A stretch of 41,908 bases of DNA from Bisbaumannia pacifica (GTDB taxonomy: Bacteria > Pseudomonadota > Gammaproteobacteria > Pseudomonadales > Halomonadaceae): assembly GCF_007989625.1 (NCBI RefSeq), contig NZ_BJUK01000032.1:1-41908 (forward strand), given 5' to 3'. The notes below the pieces were generated by a model, which did no database searches, was not told where the DNA came from, and saw nothing but the letters and a program-made list of their open reading frames with translations. Positions within the stretch are counted from its first letter, which is position 1, and every line of letters begins with the position of its first letter. The position numbers were made by a program, and so were the translations under genes. Positions 7,575-16,630 of this stretch are shown piece after piece.

Positions 7575-8670
7575 CGAAACGGGCTCCAGAAAAGTCACCG
7601 TGGATTGTCGCCAGGCGATCGGTATCGATGGCCTCGGCGAGCTCCCGAGCATGAAAGGCGGCCAGGGTGATGCCACTGTGGCAGCTCAGGTTGTAGGCCC
7701 CTGGGCAGCTACGGGAAGCCTCGTAGAGTGGGCTGCCGTCCGGGGTCATGACCCGCAGCGCACCCCAGCTACGCACCAGTCGCGCCTGGGCCAGCTCGGG
7801 GTAGATCTGCACCGCCCTCTGGCCAAGTCGATGGATGGTCTCCAGCGTCACTCCGGTGTCGTAGCCGGCGTCTTCCAGTACATCGCCGATCAGGTAGCCG
7901 CCGCTGGCGGTCTGGCGAAGCTGGGGAGTCGGCAGCCGCCCGCTAGGAGGGAAGCGCTCGGTGACCAGCACCTGGCCGCGAACCGGGTGTACCTGGCCGG
8001 AGAGCCCCAGTGGGGGGGCCAGGGTACGTGCCCCCAGCCCCGCGGCAAGGATCACCCGTTCGGCAGAGAAACTGCCTTGCGGACTATGTGCGGTGAAGCC
8101 AGTAGTGGAAGCCTCGATCCCAGTAACAGGCGTGGCAGGGTGATAGTCGACGCCCAGCGTCAGGCAGGCGGCATACAGAGCACGCAGTAGGTAGAGGGGG
8201 TTGCACTGGCCGTCGTGGGGCGAAAAGGTGCCGCCATGGACCCTCTCGCCGAGACCTGGAAGTTGCTCGCGAAGCGCCTCTCGGTCGAGATATTCCCAGC
8301 GTACGGCCGTCAGCGAAGGGGTGGCAGCATACAGTGCCCTGTATTCGGTCTGACGTGCCTGGGCCTCTTTGGCATCGAAACACAGATCCACGCCGCCGCA
8401 ATGCTCATACTCGAGGTCGATGCCGGTGCGTTTGGTAAGCTCCTCCGCGAACTCTGGCCAGGCCATGCTCGAGTGCAGCGACAGTTCGGCATAGCGCGGC
8501 ATGGCAAGCCCCTTGCCTTGCACCCAGACCAGTCCGGCATTGCCCCGCGAGGCGCGCAGTGAATCGTCGTGCCCATCGAGCACGGTGACGCTTCGACCAC
8601 GGCGAGCCAACCCATAGGCCACGGCCATTCCAACCACGCCGCCGCCGATGATAAGGAAGTCTTGAGGCAT
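7555..8670 (-). CDS. FAD-dependent D-amino-acid oxidoreductase, HcnC-type subunit
   Basis: This DAO/glycine-oxidase fold protein of 371 residues is the catalytic flavin subunit of the three-part dehydrogenase. The FAD motif GGGVVG is at 9-14 and is followed by the DAO signature RASRGNAGLVW. The conserved C-terminal block is SCHSGITLAAFHARELAE. GGAG sits eight bases before the ATG. It is the first gene of the minus-strand operon and is divergent from the LysR regulator at 8765, which is its likely controller. The D-hydroxyproline substrate is inferred from the epimerase, deaminase and semialdehyde dehydrogenase further on. Confidence 0.88.
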   Translation of the reverse strand: MPQDFLIIGGGVVGMAVAYGLARRGRSVTVLDGHDDSLRASRGNAGLVWVQGKGLAMPRYAELSLHSSMAWPEFAEELTKRTGIDLEYEHCGGVDLCFDAKEAQARQTEYRALYAATPSLTAVRWEYLDREALREQLPGLGERVHGGTFSPHDGQCNPLYLLRALYAACLTLGVDYHPATPVTGIEASTTGFTAHSPQGSFSAERVILAAGLGARTLAPPLGLSGQVHPVRGQVLVTERFPPSGRLPTPQLRQTASGGYLIGDVLEDAGYDTGVTLETIHRLGQRAVQIYPELAQARLVRSWGALRVMTPDGSPLYEASRSCPGAYNLSCHSGITLAAFHARELAEAIDTDRLATIHGDFSGARFDVQATG

Positions 8671-8764
8671 CCGCTTCGCTCCGTCACTGCGATATGTCTC
8701 GACGATAGATCAGCCAGGTCATACGATCTAATATCAATACTTGGTCATCCTATATGGTAATGTT

Positions 8765-9667
8765 ATGGAGTCACCGCGACTAAGCGATCGTCAGTTGCAA
8801 GCCTTCCAGCAGGTAATGGACTGCGGGACCGTCTCGGGAGCAGCCCAGCGCATGCTCATCGCGCAGCCCGGCGTGACTCGCTTGCTCAAGCAGCTCGAAC
8901 ATGATCTCGGCTTCGCCCTGTTTGAGAGGCGGCGTGGACGCCTGGTGCCGACCCCCGAGGCACGACTCTTTCACCGCGAGCTGGTTCGCGTATGGAGCGG
9001 GCTGGAGGAGTTGCGCACCACGGCCAGGCGCATCAGAGAACGTGAGATGGGCGGGCTACGCATCAGTGCTATGCCGCTACTGGGCATGACCTTCTTGCCA
9101 GACGTGCTTGCGGCTTTCACCAAACAGCACGGAGAGGCCCAGGCCGAACTCGCTACCTTCCGTTCCGAGCAAGTGCTGGAGGATGTGGTGACCCAACGCG
9201 CCGACCTTGGCTTTGCCATGCTGGGTGGAGGCGACGAACGCGTGGAGAGTGAGGCATTTCGCCTCGAGAGTGTCTGTCTGTTGCCCGCGGATCATCCGCT
9301 GGTGGCACAGGCGAAAGTGAGTATCAAGGATCTACACGGCCAACCACTGATTTCCTATGAGCCGCGGGATCCGACTCGACAGGCCCTTGATCGGCTGATC
9401 GAGGCGGCAGCTGTGCGTCCACAGCGACAGCTGCAAGTGTCTCTGGCCTTGCAGGCGGCTCGCCTGGTGGCGCAGGGTGGTGGCATCGCGATCATTGACC
9501 CCTTGAATGCTCGCGGGTTCGAGGGCCAAAACATAGCGATCCGTCCCTTCGAGGCCGATCTGGGCGATACGTTTTATCTGCTGACGCCCCGAGAGCAGCC
9601 CCTCTCGAGCCTGGCGAAGGATTTTATCGAGGCCTTTCGAGCTCAATTTTTCGCCATGCGCGTCTAA
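8765..9667 (+). CDS. LysR-family transcriptional regulator
   Basis: An N-terminal LysR helix-turn-helix (about 8-66: LSDRQLQAFQQVMDCGTVS then GAAQRMLIAQPGVTRLLKQLE) is followed by an effector domain of about 210 residues. The ATG at 8765 starts eight codons after a TTG at 8741 and puts the HTH in the usual position. It is divergent from the three-subunit dehydrogenase operon, the classic arrangement for a LysR activator of that operon. The 94-bp gap holds AT-rich sequence around 8720-8760 where the LysR box would be expected; no single convincing box was chosen. Confidence 0.9.
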   Translation: MESPRLSDRQLQAFQQVMDCGTVSGAAQRMLIAQPGVTRLLKQLEHDLGFALFERRRGRLVPTPEARLFHRELVRVWSGLEELRTTARRIREREMGGLRISAMPLLGMTFLPDVLAAFTKQHGEAQAELATFRSEQVLEDVVTQRADLGFAMLGGGDERVESEAFRLESVCLLPADHPLVAQAKVSIKDLHGQPLISYEPRDPTRQALDRLIEAAAVRPQRQLQVSLALQAARLVAQGGGIAIIDPLNARGFEGQNIAIRPFEADLGDTFYLLTPREQPLSSLAKDFIEAFRAQFFAMRV

Positions 9668-9812
9668 GCCAGCGTTTTCTGTTTCGGTCTTTTGATTTAA
9701 AAGGTGAGCCTGAGCTTCGTAAAAAACAAAACTCAGGCGTTGGCTTTCTTGATATAAGGGTTAGTGACGCTCGGTATCGCTGGTTAAGGCTTAGCCGTAC
9801 GAGTACAGGCTG

Positions 9813-11255
9813 TTATGTTGCACTCGCATGGCGGCTTTTCGCCAATTCCTGGTCAGCCTTAGCTGTCGGTGGTGTTCTCCAGATGGCGATATTGGCGTAG
9901 CCGTAGAAGAGGGCGAGCGCAAGCACCAGCATGTGATACCAGAGGAAGGGCAGGTAGGTCAGCGTCGAGACCCCAAGCGTGGTGGCCATAAAGACGCCGC
10001 CGTCTGTCCAGGGGACCATCGGGGTCGTGATGGTACCACCGGCCTCGGCGTTGCGCGACAGCACGCGCCGGTCCACGCCCTGGTCGTCATAGTTCTTTTC
10101 GGTGATGGTGCTGGCCGTGATCAACGAGACATAGGCGGCACCGCCGAAGAAGTTCCCGAAGAAGCCGCCCAGCATGGTCGAGAGCGTCAGGCGACCCGAG
10201 TTGTTGGCCCAGCGCAGGAAGCCGTTGCTGATAGCCTTGAGAATGCCGACCCTCTCCATCAGGCCACCCAGTCCCAGGGCGAACAGGATGAGGGCGACTA
10301 CCCCGAGCATGGACTGGATGCCCCCCCGGTTGAGCAAGGTATTGAGGAACTCGACGTCGGATTGCATGGCGTTGCCGGCGTAGGCGATCCGGATGGCTTC
10401 GATCGGGCTGATATCCTGGGCCCACCAGGCGCAGATGCTCCCCAGCATAGCACCGAAGGTGATAACCGGGATGGCGGGATAGCGTCGTGTCAATAGCAGG
10501 ATAACGATGGCGGCTGGTAACAGCAGCCAGGGGCTGATGGTGAAATGTGTTTCCAGTGCCTGCATGGCGATGGTCGCACGACTCGTATCCACATCGCTGC
10601 TGATATAGAAGAAACCGACGATCAGGAACAGCACCGATGCGATAGCGATAGCCGGCACACTGACCCACATCATGGAACGGATATGATCCACCAGGTTGAC
10701 CTTGCACAGTGAGGCGGTCATCACCGTAGTGTCGGAAAGCGGTGACATCTTGTCGCCCACATAGGCGCCCGAGATAACTGCGCCGGCCACCAGGGGCAGC
10801 GGAATGCCAAAGCTGTGGCCTATTCCCATCATGGCGACACCGGCGGTGCCGACGGTCCCGAAGGAGGTGCCGGTGGCCAGCGAGGTCAGGGCGCAGATGA
10901 TAAAGGCCGCGAAGAGGAAGATCTGAGGATTCATCACCGACAGGCCGTAGTAGATGATACTCGGCACGATGCCCCCGGCAATCCAGGTGCCAATCAGGGC
11001 GCCAACGGTGGTGAGAACCAGTACGGCCTCCATGCCATTATGGATACCGTTGATAAGACCATCTTGCATGGTCTCATAGTCGATCTTTAGCTTGAGCCCC
11101 AGGGCCATCACCAGGAACCAGGAGGCAAAAAGCGCGAGCTGTATGGGGAGCTGAAGTACATTGATGCTGAGAAACATGATGGCGATGAAGCCGATCATGA
11201 TGGCAAGGACCTCGGTCATGCTAGGTAGCCTTGCAGGCGTCATTGCAGTGGACAT
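9813..11255 (-). CDS. NhaC-family Na+/H+ antiporter-like transporter
   Basis: This 480-residue inner-membrane protein has about 11-12 hydrophobic segments. The NhaC signature is clear: GAYVGDKMSPLSDTTVMT near residue 165, and GFFGNFFGGAAYVSLI near 360. The family exchanges Na+ for H+ or for organic anions (MleN type). It lies 29 bp downstream of the DadA-like dehydrogenase on the same strand, so it is probably co-transcribed. A role in uptake or ion balance for imino-acid use is inference. The 145 bp to the convergent LysR gene contains only a weak stem (9708-9738) and no clear terminator. Confidence 0.87.
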   Translation of the reverse strand: MSTAMTPARLPSMTEVLAIMIGFIAIMFLSINVLQLPIQLALFASWFLVMALGLKLKIDYETMQDGLINGIHNGMEAVLVLTTVGALIGTWIAGGIVPSIIYYGLSVMNPQIFLFAAFIICALTSLATGTSFGTVGTAGVAMMGIGHSFGIPLPLVAGAVISGAYVGDKMSPLSDTTVMTASLCKVNLVDHIRSMMWVSVPAIAIASVLFLIVGFFYISSDVDTSRATIAMQALETHFTISPWLLLPAAIVILLLTRRYPAIPVITFGAMLGSICAWWAQDISPIEAIRIAYAGNAMQSDVEFLNTLLNRGGIQSMLGVVALILFALGLGGLMERVGILKAISNGFLRWANNSGRLTLSTMLGGFFGNFFGGAAYVSLITASTITEKNYDDQGVDRRVLSRNAEAGGTITTPMVPWTDGGVFMATTLGVSTLTYLPFLWYHMLVLALALFYGYANIAIWRTPPTAKADQELAKSRHASAT

Positions 11256-11284
11256 GATGTTTCCTCTGGAATTGTTCTACCGAT

Positions 11285-12604
11285 TTATTCTGAGGGGTAT
11301 GAAGAAAAACGGGTGAGTCGATAGGGCTTGTGATCGGGTTGGTAATGCGGGGTCGAAGAAGTGGGGCTGTCTCCTTGTATGGCCAGGTTTGCGATAAGCT
11401 CTGCCGTCACCGCCGCTTGGGTGAGGCCGAGGTGGTGATGCCCGAAAGCCAGCAGGACCTTGCCGTCTTTCGCGCTATCGATGATGGGTAGCGAGTCCGG
11501 AAGTGAGGGACGAAAGCCCATCCATGGCCTAGCGTCGGCCGTGTCGAGATCTGTCTCGAACAGCCCCTGACTCAGTCGATGCAGCTGCCAGGCTCGCTGC
11601 ATGTTGGGCGGTCGATGAAGGCCGGCAAACTCGACGGTGCCTGCCAGACGCAGGCCTTCGTCCATCGGCGTCATGATGAAGCGTCGCTCCAGCGAGGTAA
11701 TGGCCACCGGCAAGCGCTCTTTCTCGCGGGGCAACATCAGGTGGTAGCCCCGCTCGGTATCGAGAGGCACCCTGGTGCCGGTGAGGGCTGTGGTGAGAGG
11801 AGCCGAGTGGGCGCCACATGCCACCAAGACCTTGTCGGCCCGGATAGCGGGAGAGTTCGCCATTTTCAGGTTGACGCCTCGATCGTCGACCTTTCCCGTG
11901 AGCACCTCATCTCGTTGAAACCGCACCCCATTGGCCTTGGCAGCCTTCGTCAGGGTGTCGACTACCTGCCAGGGGTCCACGACATGGGCGGTTTCCGGGA
12001 AGAACAGGCCACCCTTGATGCGCTTGGAGAGTTGCGGTGCGATTGTTCGAACGGCGTCTCCCTGCCAGTACTCTGCCGCCACCTGCTGGGCATCCAGGCG
12101 TGACTCGAGGACGTCGATCGCCTCCCGAGAGCGCTCGTCTTCATAGATCAAGAAAGAGCCTTCTTTTTTCAGCAAGTGGCCGCCATTCACCGAGTCGAGT
12201 AGCCTGTGCCATGCATAAAGACTGGCCTCGTTGAGAGACCGAATGCCGGCCACACTAGCCTGATAGGGCGCCGGACGAAGGTTCCAGAGCAGTTGAGCAA
12301 ACCAGGGCAAGGCCTTGGGAAAGTGCCGCCAGTCGAGGCGGAGCGGCCCCATGGGATCCATCAACATCTTGGGAAGACGCATCAGGATTGATGCATCGGC
12401 AATGGGGAAGACCTGCTCGGTTGCCATGTGCCCGGCATTGCCATATGAGGCCCCCATGCCGGGTTCTTGCTTGTCCAGCACCAGCACACGCCAGCCCAGT
12501 CGACTCAGGGAAAGGGCACAGGCAATACCGATGATGCCGGCACCAATGACGACGATGTTGCAATCAGGTTTGAAGTTGCCGGCTGCTGGATCCTGTGAGG
12601 CCAT
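11285..12604 (-). CDS. DadA-like FAD-dependent D-amino-acid dehydrogenase
   Basis: This single-chain DAO-family flavoprotein of 439 residues resembles DadA and the HypO-type D-hydroxyproline dehydrogenases. The FAD motif GAGIIG is at 21-26, and GMGASYGNAGHMATEQV is the typical DadA flavin-contact region. The C-terminal GFRPSLPDSLPIIDSAK and GHHHLGLTQAAVTAELIA are also characteristic. An ATG at 12610 directly abuts AAGGA, so the ATG at 12604, six bases after that site, is preferred. It heads a two-gene unit with the NhaC-type transporter and has its own promoter and operator. It is a second candidate for the D-hydroxyproline oxidation step. Confidence 0.87.
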   Translation of the reverse strand: MASQDPAAGNFKPDCNIVVIGAGIIGIACALSLSRLGWRVLVLDKQEPGMGASYGNAGHMATEQVFPIADASILMRLPKMLMDPMGPLRLDWRHFPKALPWFAQLLWNLRPAPYQASVAGIRSLNEASLYAWHRLLDSVNGGHLLKKEGSFLIYEDERSREAIDVLESRLDAQQVAAEYWQGDAVRTIAPQLSKRIKGGLFFPETAHVVDPWQVVDTLTKAAKANGVRFQRDEVLTGKVDDRGVNLKMANSPAIRADKVLVACGAHSAPLTTALTGTRVPLDTERGYHLMLPREKERLPVAITSLERRFIMTPMDEGLRLAGTVEFAGLHRPPNMQRAWQLHRLSQGLFETDLDTADARPWMGFRPSLPDSLPIIDSAKDGKVLLAFGHHHLGLTQAAVTAELIANLAIQGDSPTSSTPHYQPDHKPYRLTRFSSYPSE

Positions 12605-12629
12605 GGGCATTCCTTACTTCCGCTTTGTC

Positions 12630-12668
12630 GATTGTATAAAATATAAGTTGTGACGCTGACACCTGCAA
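12630..12668 (-). promoter_or_regulatory. Promoter with overlapping AT-rich operator (site 1), DadA-like gene
   Basis: On the minus strand TTGCAG (12663-12668) and TATATT (12640-12645) are 17 nt apart. The -10 lies inside TTATATTTTATACAATC (12630-12646), a motif shared with three other positions in this region. An operator over the -10 element suggests repression, most simply by the adjacent GntR/FCD protein. Confidence 0.6.
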
Positions 12669-12676
12669 TACGGGTG

Positions 12677-12693
12677 TCGACCAAAGTCTATGG
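12677..12693. promoter_or_regulatory. Shared motif GACCAAAGTCTATG, copy 1
   Basis: TCGACCAAAGTCTATGG lies about 50 bp upstream of the predicted start of the DadA-like transcript, a usual activator position. A second copy, differing at one base within the 14-mer GACCAARGTCTATG, is at 18864-18881. The regulator is not identified. Confidence 0.4.
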
Positions 12694-13072
12694 CTCGAGG
12701 AAAGAAAATATCGTGGGCGTGCCAAGGGACCATCGACACCACGTCACCGCCGATGGTGGGGCTGACTAAGAGGCGGCGGGGCTGGGCCTGCATCGATGCA
12801 GGGATGTAGGGTACCCTGAGCCGCTGATCACTGCCCGGCAAGGTGTGGAAAGGGGGGCAGGTTCAGCATGATTAGGGGGGCTTTAGCCAGTCCAATTGAA
12901 GGCTGGAAATGGCAAGAAGAACATCACTGAGAGCGGTTTATCGCCTATGGGGAGTAATCACGGCTAGGCATGCCTTTCTCGGCTTGCATTCATATGAAGC
13001 CCTGCTGTTACGAGGGTCTCTGGCCGGCATTGTCAGGGGAATCACAAACCATGGAGAAGGCGTCGCCGAGGC
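12694..13072. other. Non-coding gap between the DadA-like promoter and GntR gene
   Basis: No convincing gene was found in either strand. The only clear structure is a perfect 16-bp palindrome CCTGCATCGATGCAGG at 12787-12802. No terminator with a T run follows the GntR stop at 13073. Confidence 0.5.
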
Positions 13073-13753
13073 TCAGGTCTTCTCGGCGCGTCTCGCTCGT
13101 TCCTCAAGCAGTTCGACGATTCCCTCACAGGCTTCCTGGATATGCGTTTTCAGGAGATCGCATGCCTTGTCGGCGTCGCCCTGGCGAGCCAGATCCAGCA
13201 GTTTATGGTGCTCTCGTTCGGCTTTTTCGATCTCTTGAGTATAGAGAAGCTGCATGCGGATGTAGCGATCCGACTTGGTATTCAGCTGGCTGATGAGTGA
13301 GAGCGTCTCGGGCAGCTCGGCGGGTTCGTAAAGCGCCAGATGGAACGCGTAGTTGTACTCGCTCCAGTTATCGATTTCTCCCCCAGAATTGAGCGCCTCG
13401 TCGTATTTGCGGAGAATCTCCTCGGCTTTTTTGAGGTCTGCGTCGCTAAGTCTGGTAATCGCATGCCTGAGAACGTATGTCTCCAGTAGCGTACGTAACT
13501 CGAAAAGCTCTCGAATCTTGCTGACGGAAAGTTCCGTGGTGAAGGCACCACGGTGGGCGTAAAATTCTACCAGCCCTTCGGATTCGAGGGTCAGCAAGGC
13601 CTCTCGTACGGGGATACGGCTGACATCGTAATCCTTGGCTAGCGCATCTTGTCGCAGCTGAGTGCCGCCCTTGAATTCACCGCCAAGGATTCGCTTGCGC
13701 AAATCGTCGGCCACGAATTGGGCGCGTGTCTTGAATGTCGCCATGGCTTGCAT
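13073..13753 (-). CDS. GntR-family regulator with FCD domain
   Basis: This 226-residue protein has an N-terminal winged helix (about 10-75; DYDVSRIPVREALLTLESEG is the GntR recognition helix region) and a C-terminal all-helical FCD domain with FHLALYEPAE and EREHHKLLDLARQGD. FCD members usually bind a metal plus a carboxylic or amino acid ligand and repress catabolic genes. It sits between the 2-oxoglutarate-semialdehyde dehydrogenase and the DadA-like gene. A copy of the shared operator lies 22 bp upstream, suggesting autoregulation. Neither ATG (13753 or 13744) has an ideal ribosome site, so the start is uncertain by three codons. Confidence 0.9.
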   Translation of the reverse strand: MQAMATFKTRAQFVADDLRKRILGGEFKGGTQLRQDALAKDYDVSRIPVREALLTLESEGLVEFYAHRGAFTTELSVSKIRELFELRTLLETYVLRHAITRLSDADLKKAEEILRKYDEALNSGGEIDNWSEYNYAFHLALYEPAELPETLSLISQLNTKSDRYIRMQLLYTQEIEKAEREHHKLLDLARQGDADKACDLLKTHIQEACEGIVELLEERARRAEKT

Positions 13754-13774
13754 TTACCTAACAAGTGTTATCGC

Positions 13775-13789
13775 ACATTTTATACAAGC
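13775..13789 (-). promoter_or_regulatory. AT-rich operator site 2, upstream of the GntR gene
   Basis: ACATTTTATACAAGC matches the consensus ATATTTTATACAATC with two differences. On the minus strand it supplies TATAAA as a possible -10 element. The position fits autoregulation. Confidence 0.55.
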
Positions 13790-13812
13790 CACATTGAAAG
13801 TCCATGACTGTA

Positions 13813-13839
13813 GGCCGCTCTCTCGGTGAGAGAGCGGCC
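13813..13839 (-). terminator. Perfect hairpin after the semialdehyde dehydrogenase
   Basis: GGCCGCTCTCTC pairs with GAGAGAGCGGCC (12 bp, 3-nt loop), 14 bp after the stop of the dehydrogenase. No T run follows, so termination may be partial or the hairpin may protect the operon mRNA 3' end. Confidence 0.55.
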
Positions 13840-13853
13840 CGGCCAGCAAGGAA

Positions 13854-15431
13854 TCAGGCTTCGCGCTGCCCATCAACCAGCCGTTTGAGGGCCAGAGGGT
13901 TGCTCGCCTTGAGGGCCTCGGGAAGCAGTGCATCCGGCAGGCCCTGATAACAGACGGGGCGCAGGAAGCGCAGGATGGCCGCGGTACCCACGGAGGTGGT
14001 GCGGACATCCGACGTCGCCGGGAAGGGACCACCATGAACCATGGTGTCGCAGACTTCGACCCCGGTGGGCCAACCATTGACCAGGATGCGGCCGGCCTTG
14101 CGCTCGAGCACCGGCAGCAGGGCGCGTGCGGCATCCAGATCGGCGTCATCCATCAGCAGGGTGGCGGTCAGTTGCCCTTCCAGCCGCTCTGCGACCCGCT
14201 GGAGTTCTTCGGCATCGCTGCACTCTACCACCAGAGAGGTGGAGCCGAAGACCTCCGCCTGTAGCGACTCATCGCCGAGGAAATCGGATGCCGAGGTCAC
14301 GAAGAGGGCGGTTTGGCACTGGTTTGGGCCATCGCCTTGCCGGCCACGGGCGATTTCCCGGGCCTTATCGCTGTTGGCCAATTGCTGCATGCCATTCTCA
14401 TAGGCCTGATGAATGCCGGGCGTGAGCATGGTCTGCGAGGCACTAGTCTCGACGGCCTGTCGCGCAGCGGCGATGAAGTCATCCAGCGCCGGCCCCTTGA
14501 TGGCGACCACCAGCCCGGGATTGGTACAAAATTGCCCGGCGCCCATGTTCAGCGATCCCACGAAAGCTTCGCCCAGGTTGGCGCCGCGTGCCTCGAGGGC
14601 CGCCGGCAGCGGGAAGACCGGGTTGATGGAACTCATCTCCGCATAGAAGGGAATCGGCTCGGGGCGAGACTGCGCGATGTGCCAAAGTGCCAGGCCGCCG
14701 CTGCGTGAGCCGGTGAAACCGGCCGCCTTGATGCGGGGGTTCGCCACCAGCGCCTGACCGACTTCACGCCCGGAACCGAAGATCAGCGAGAACACGCCCT
14801 CGGGCAGTGCGCAGCGCTTGACCGCTGCCTGGATCGCCCGACCAACCAGCTCGCTGGTGCCCGGGTGGGCAGAGTGAGCCTTGACGATGACCGGGCAGCC
14901 CGCGGCCAGGGCCGAGGCGGTATCGCCGCCGGCCACCGAGAAGGCCAGCGGGAAGTTGCTGGCGCCGAAGACCGCGACCGGGCCCAGCGCGATGTGGCGT
15001 TGGCGAAGATCGGCCCGCGGCATGGGCTGGCGTTCCGGCATGGCCGGATCGACCCGTACATCGAGCCATTCGCCGGCGCGCACGGTCTTGGCGAACAGCC
15101 GTAGCTGGTTGCAGGTGCGCCCACGCTCCCCTTGGATGCGGGCCTGGGGAAGGCCGGACTCGGCGACCGCGCGCTCGATAAGGGCGTCGCCCAATGCTTC
15201 GATTTCATCCGCGATGGTCTCGAGAAAGCCGGCGCGTGCTTCCAGCGCAGTCTCTCGGTAGCCGTCGAAGGCGGCCCAGGCCAGTTCGCAGGCCTGCTCG
15301 ACGTCTTCCCGAGTGCCGCCGAAATAGGCGGGCTCGAGTTGCGCGTTGGTCGCCGGATTGATCGCGTGGATCGCATCGCGCTGGCCTGGAACGGCTTGCT
15401 GGCCGATCAGCATCTTACCTTCCAATGTCAT
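13854..15431 (-). CDS. 2-oxoglutarate-semialdehyde dehydrogenase (KGSADH)
   Basis: This NAD(P)-dependent aldehyde dehydrogenase of 525 residues oxidises 2,5-dioxopentanoate to 2-oxoglutarate, the last step of 4-hydroxyproline breakdown. The ALDH catalytic residues are Asn159 in [11 protein letters not shown], Glu265 in [11 protein letters not shown] and Cys302 in [11 protein letters not shown]. The 525-residue length and the AEMSSINP and HGGPFPAT motifs are typical of the KGSADH branch. The ATG at 15431 has AAGGAG six bases upstream; the ATG at 15437 abuts that site and is less likely. It is the last gene of the operon epimerase, deaminase, DpkA-like reductase, KGSADH. A sugar-acid pathway KGSADH cannot be excluded by sequence alone. 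Confidence 0.9.
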   Translation of the reverse strand: MTLEGKMLIGQQAVPGQRDAIHAINPATNAQLEPAYFGGTREDVEQACELAWAAFDGYRETALEARAGFLETIADEIEALGDALIERAVAESGLPQARIQGERGRTCNQLRLFAKTVRAGEWLDVRVDPAMPERQPMPRADLRQRHIALGPVAVFGASNFPLAFSVAGGDTASALAAGCPVIVKAHSAHPGTSELVGRAIQAAVKRCALPEGVFSLIFGSGREVGQALVANPRIKAAGFTGSRSGGLALWHIAQSRPEPIPFYAEMSSINPVFPLPAALEARGANLGEAFVGSLNMGAGQFCTNPGLVVAIKGPALDDFIAAARQAVETSASQTMLTPGIHQAYENGMQQLANSDKAREIARGRQGDGPNQCQTALFVTSASDFLGDESLQAEVFGSTSLVVECSDAEELQRVAERLEGQLTATLLMDDADLDAARALLPVLERKAGRILVNGWPTGVEVCDTMVHGGPFPATSDVRTTSVGTAAILRFLRPVCYQGLPDALLPEALKASNPLALKRLVDGQREA

Positions 15432-15501
15432 GCTCATCTCCTTGGTTTGGGGGGAGAACCTTGAGGGTTTAGGAACGGGATGGAGGAGGCGATCATCGCG
15501 C

Positions 15502-16506
15502 TCACATCAGCTGCACCAGCTCCTGATAGAGAGCCTCCGGTATGGCGATCCCCTCCTTGCGTGTGCGTTCGCGAGCCTCGTAGCGCCGCTGAGAGGGGAG
15601 GCGGGCGCCCTGGTCGATGATCGATGAGAACAGGGTCTCGGCCTTGGCCATGTGCTGGGCGGAGTGCTCGCCGAGAAAGCGAGCGGGATCCATCGCCAGG
15701 ATCAGCTCACCGTGATAGGGCGAGGCGCCGGCGCCGTTGTCATGGGCCAGGGATTCGGCACTGGTAAGGTCCCCGATCAGCGGTCCGGCGATCAGCTCGA
15801 TCATGGTGGCCAGGGCCGACCCCTTGTGGCCGCCGAATGTCAGCATGGCGCCGTCCAGAACGGCGGCGGGATCCTGGCTAGGCTGACCCGTGCGGTCGAT
15901 GCCCCAGCCCTCGGGAAGCGACTTGCCTGCGCGTCGATGCAGCTCGATATCGCCGCGCGCCACCGCACTGGTGGCGAAGTCAAAGATAAACGGTGGCTTG
16001 CCATCCGGGCGCGGCCAGCCGAAAGCCAGGGGGTTGGTGCCGAGCAGAGGGCGACTGCCGCCGGCGGGGGCGACCCAAGCGTGGCTGGGGTTACATGCCA
16101 AGCCGACCAGGCCGAGGTCGGTGATTGCCTCGATCTCGACCCACAGCGCCGAAAAGTGCACGCAGTGGTTGATCGCCAAGGCGGCGATGCCCTGCTCCCG
16201 AGCCTTGGTCGCGAGCACCGGCAGGCCCGCCTCGAAGGCGAGCTGTGAGAAACCGCCCCCGGCATCCACGCGCACGATCCCGGGGGCCTGGTCGTCGACC
16301 TTCGGGGTCGCATCCGCGACAACCTTGCCGGCGGCCAGGGTAGAAGCGCAGTTCAGTAGGCGATATAGGCCGTGAGAATGGCATTCGTCGCGTTGGCCCG
16401 CGATGACCGCCTGGGTCAGGACACGGGTCTGATCTTCACTGAAGCCCTGGCCTTTCAGCACGGCCTCGGCCAAAGCGGTGGCATCTTCCAGACTCATGCG
16501 ACGCAT
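15502..16506 (-). CDS. DpkA-like Ldh_2/MDH2 family imine reductase (copy A)
   Basis: This 334-residue member of the malate/L-lactate/L-sulfolactate dehydrogenase superfamily is closest by eye to DpkA, the NADPH-dependent delta1-piperideine-2-carboxylate / delta1-pyrroline-2-carboxylate reductase. Family motifs are HSHGLYR (44-50), [32 protein letters not shown] and [20 protein letters not shown] is six bases before the ATG. It lies between the deaminase and KGSADH genes in the operon. Its usual reaction makes L-proline from pyrroline-2-carboxylate, which the 4-hydroxyproline route does not produce, so its substrate here is open. A paralogue is at 19022. Confidence 0.85.
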   Translation of the reverse strand: MRRMSLEDATALAEAVLKGQGFSEDQTRVLTQAVIAGQRDECHSHGLYRLLNCASTLAAGKVVADATPKVDDQAPGIVRVDAGGGFSQLAFEAGLPVLATKAREQGIAALAINHCVHFSALWVEIEAITDLGLVGLACNPSHAWVAPAGGSRPLLGTNPLAFGWPRPDGKPPFIFDFATSAVARGDIELHRRAGKSLPEGWGIDRTGQPSQDPAAVLDGAMLTFGGHKGSALATMIELIAGPLIGDLTSAESLAHDNGAGASPYHGELILAMDPARFLGEHSAQHMAKAETLFSSIIDQGARLPSQRRYEARERTRKEGIAIPEALYQELVQLM

Positions 16507-16533
16507 GAAGGACTCCTAGCGAGTGATGGGAAT

Positions 16534-16560
16534 ACCTCGGCCCGTTATCCGGGCCGAGGT
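16534..16560 (-). other. Intercistronic hairpin in the hydroxyproline operon
   Basis: ACCTCGGCCCG pairs perfectly with CGGGCCGAGGT (11 bp, 5-nt loop) between the deaminase and the DpkA-like gene. There is no T run, so a role in mRNA processing or differential stability is more likely than termination. Confidence 0.5.
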
Positions 16561-16630
16561 GAGACACGAGCGGTCAACGCCGTGTGAGTGCCTGCGGCGT
16601 GCCCTCGTGGAACCTGTTCGGACCGTCGCT

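Noticed and set aside
9708-9738. Terminator between the convergent LysR and NhaC-type genes
   Set aside because: The stem GCCTGAG/CTCAGGC has a 17-nt loop and no following T run.
12787-12802. 16-bp palindrome as a restriction-modification or replication signal
   Set aside because: It occurs once, with no partner sites or associated genes, so no function is claimed.
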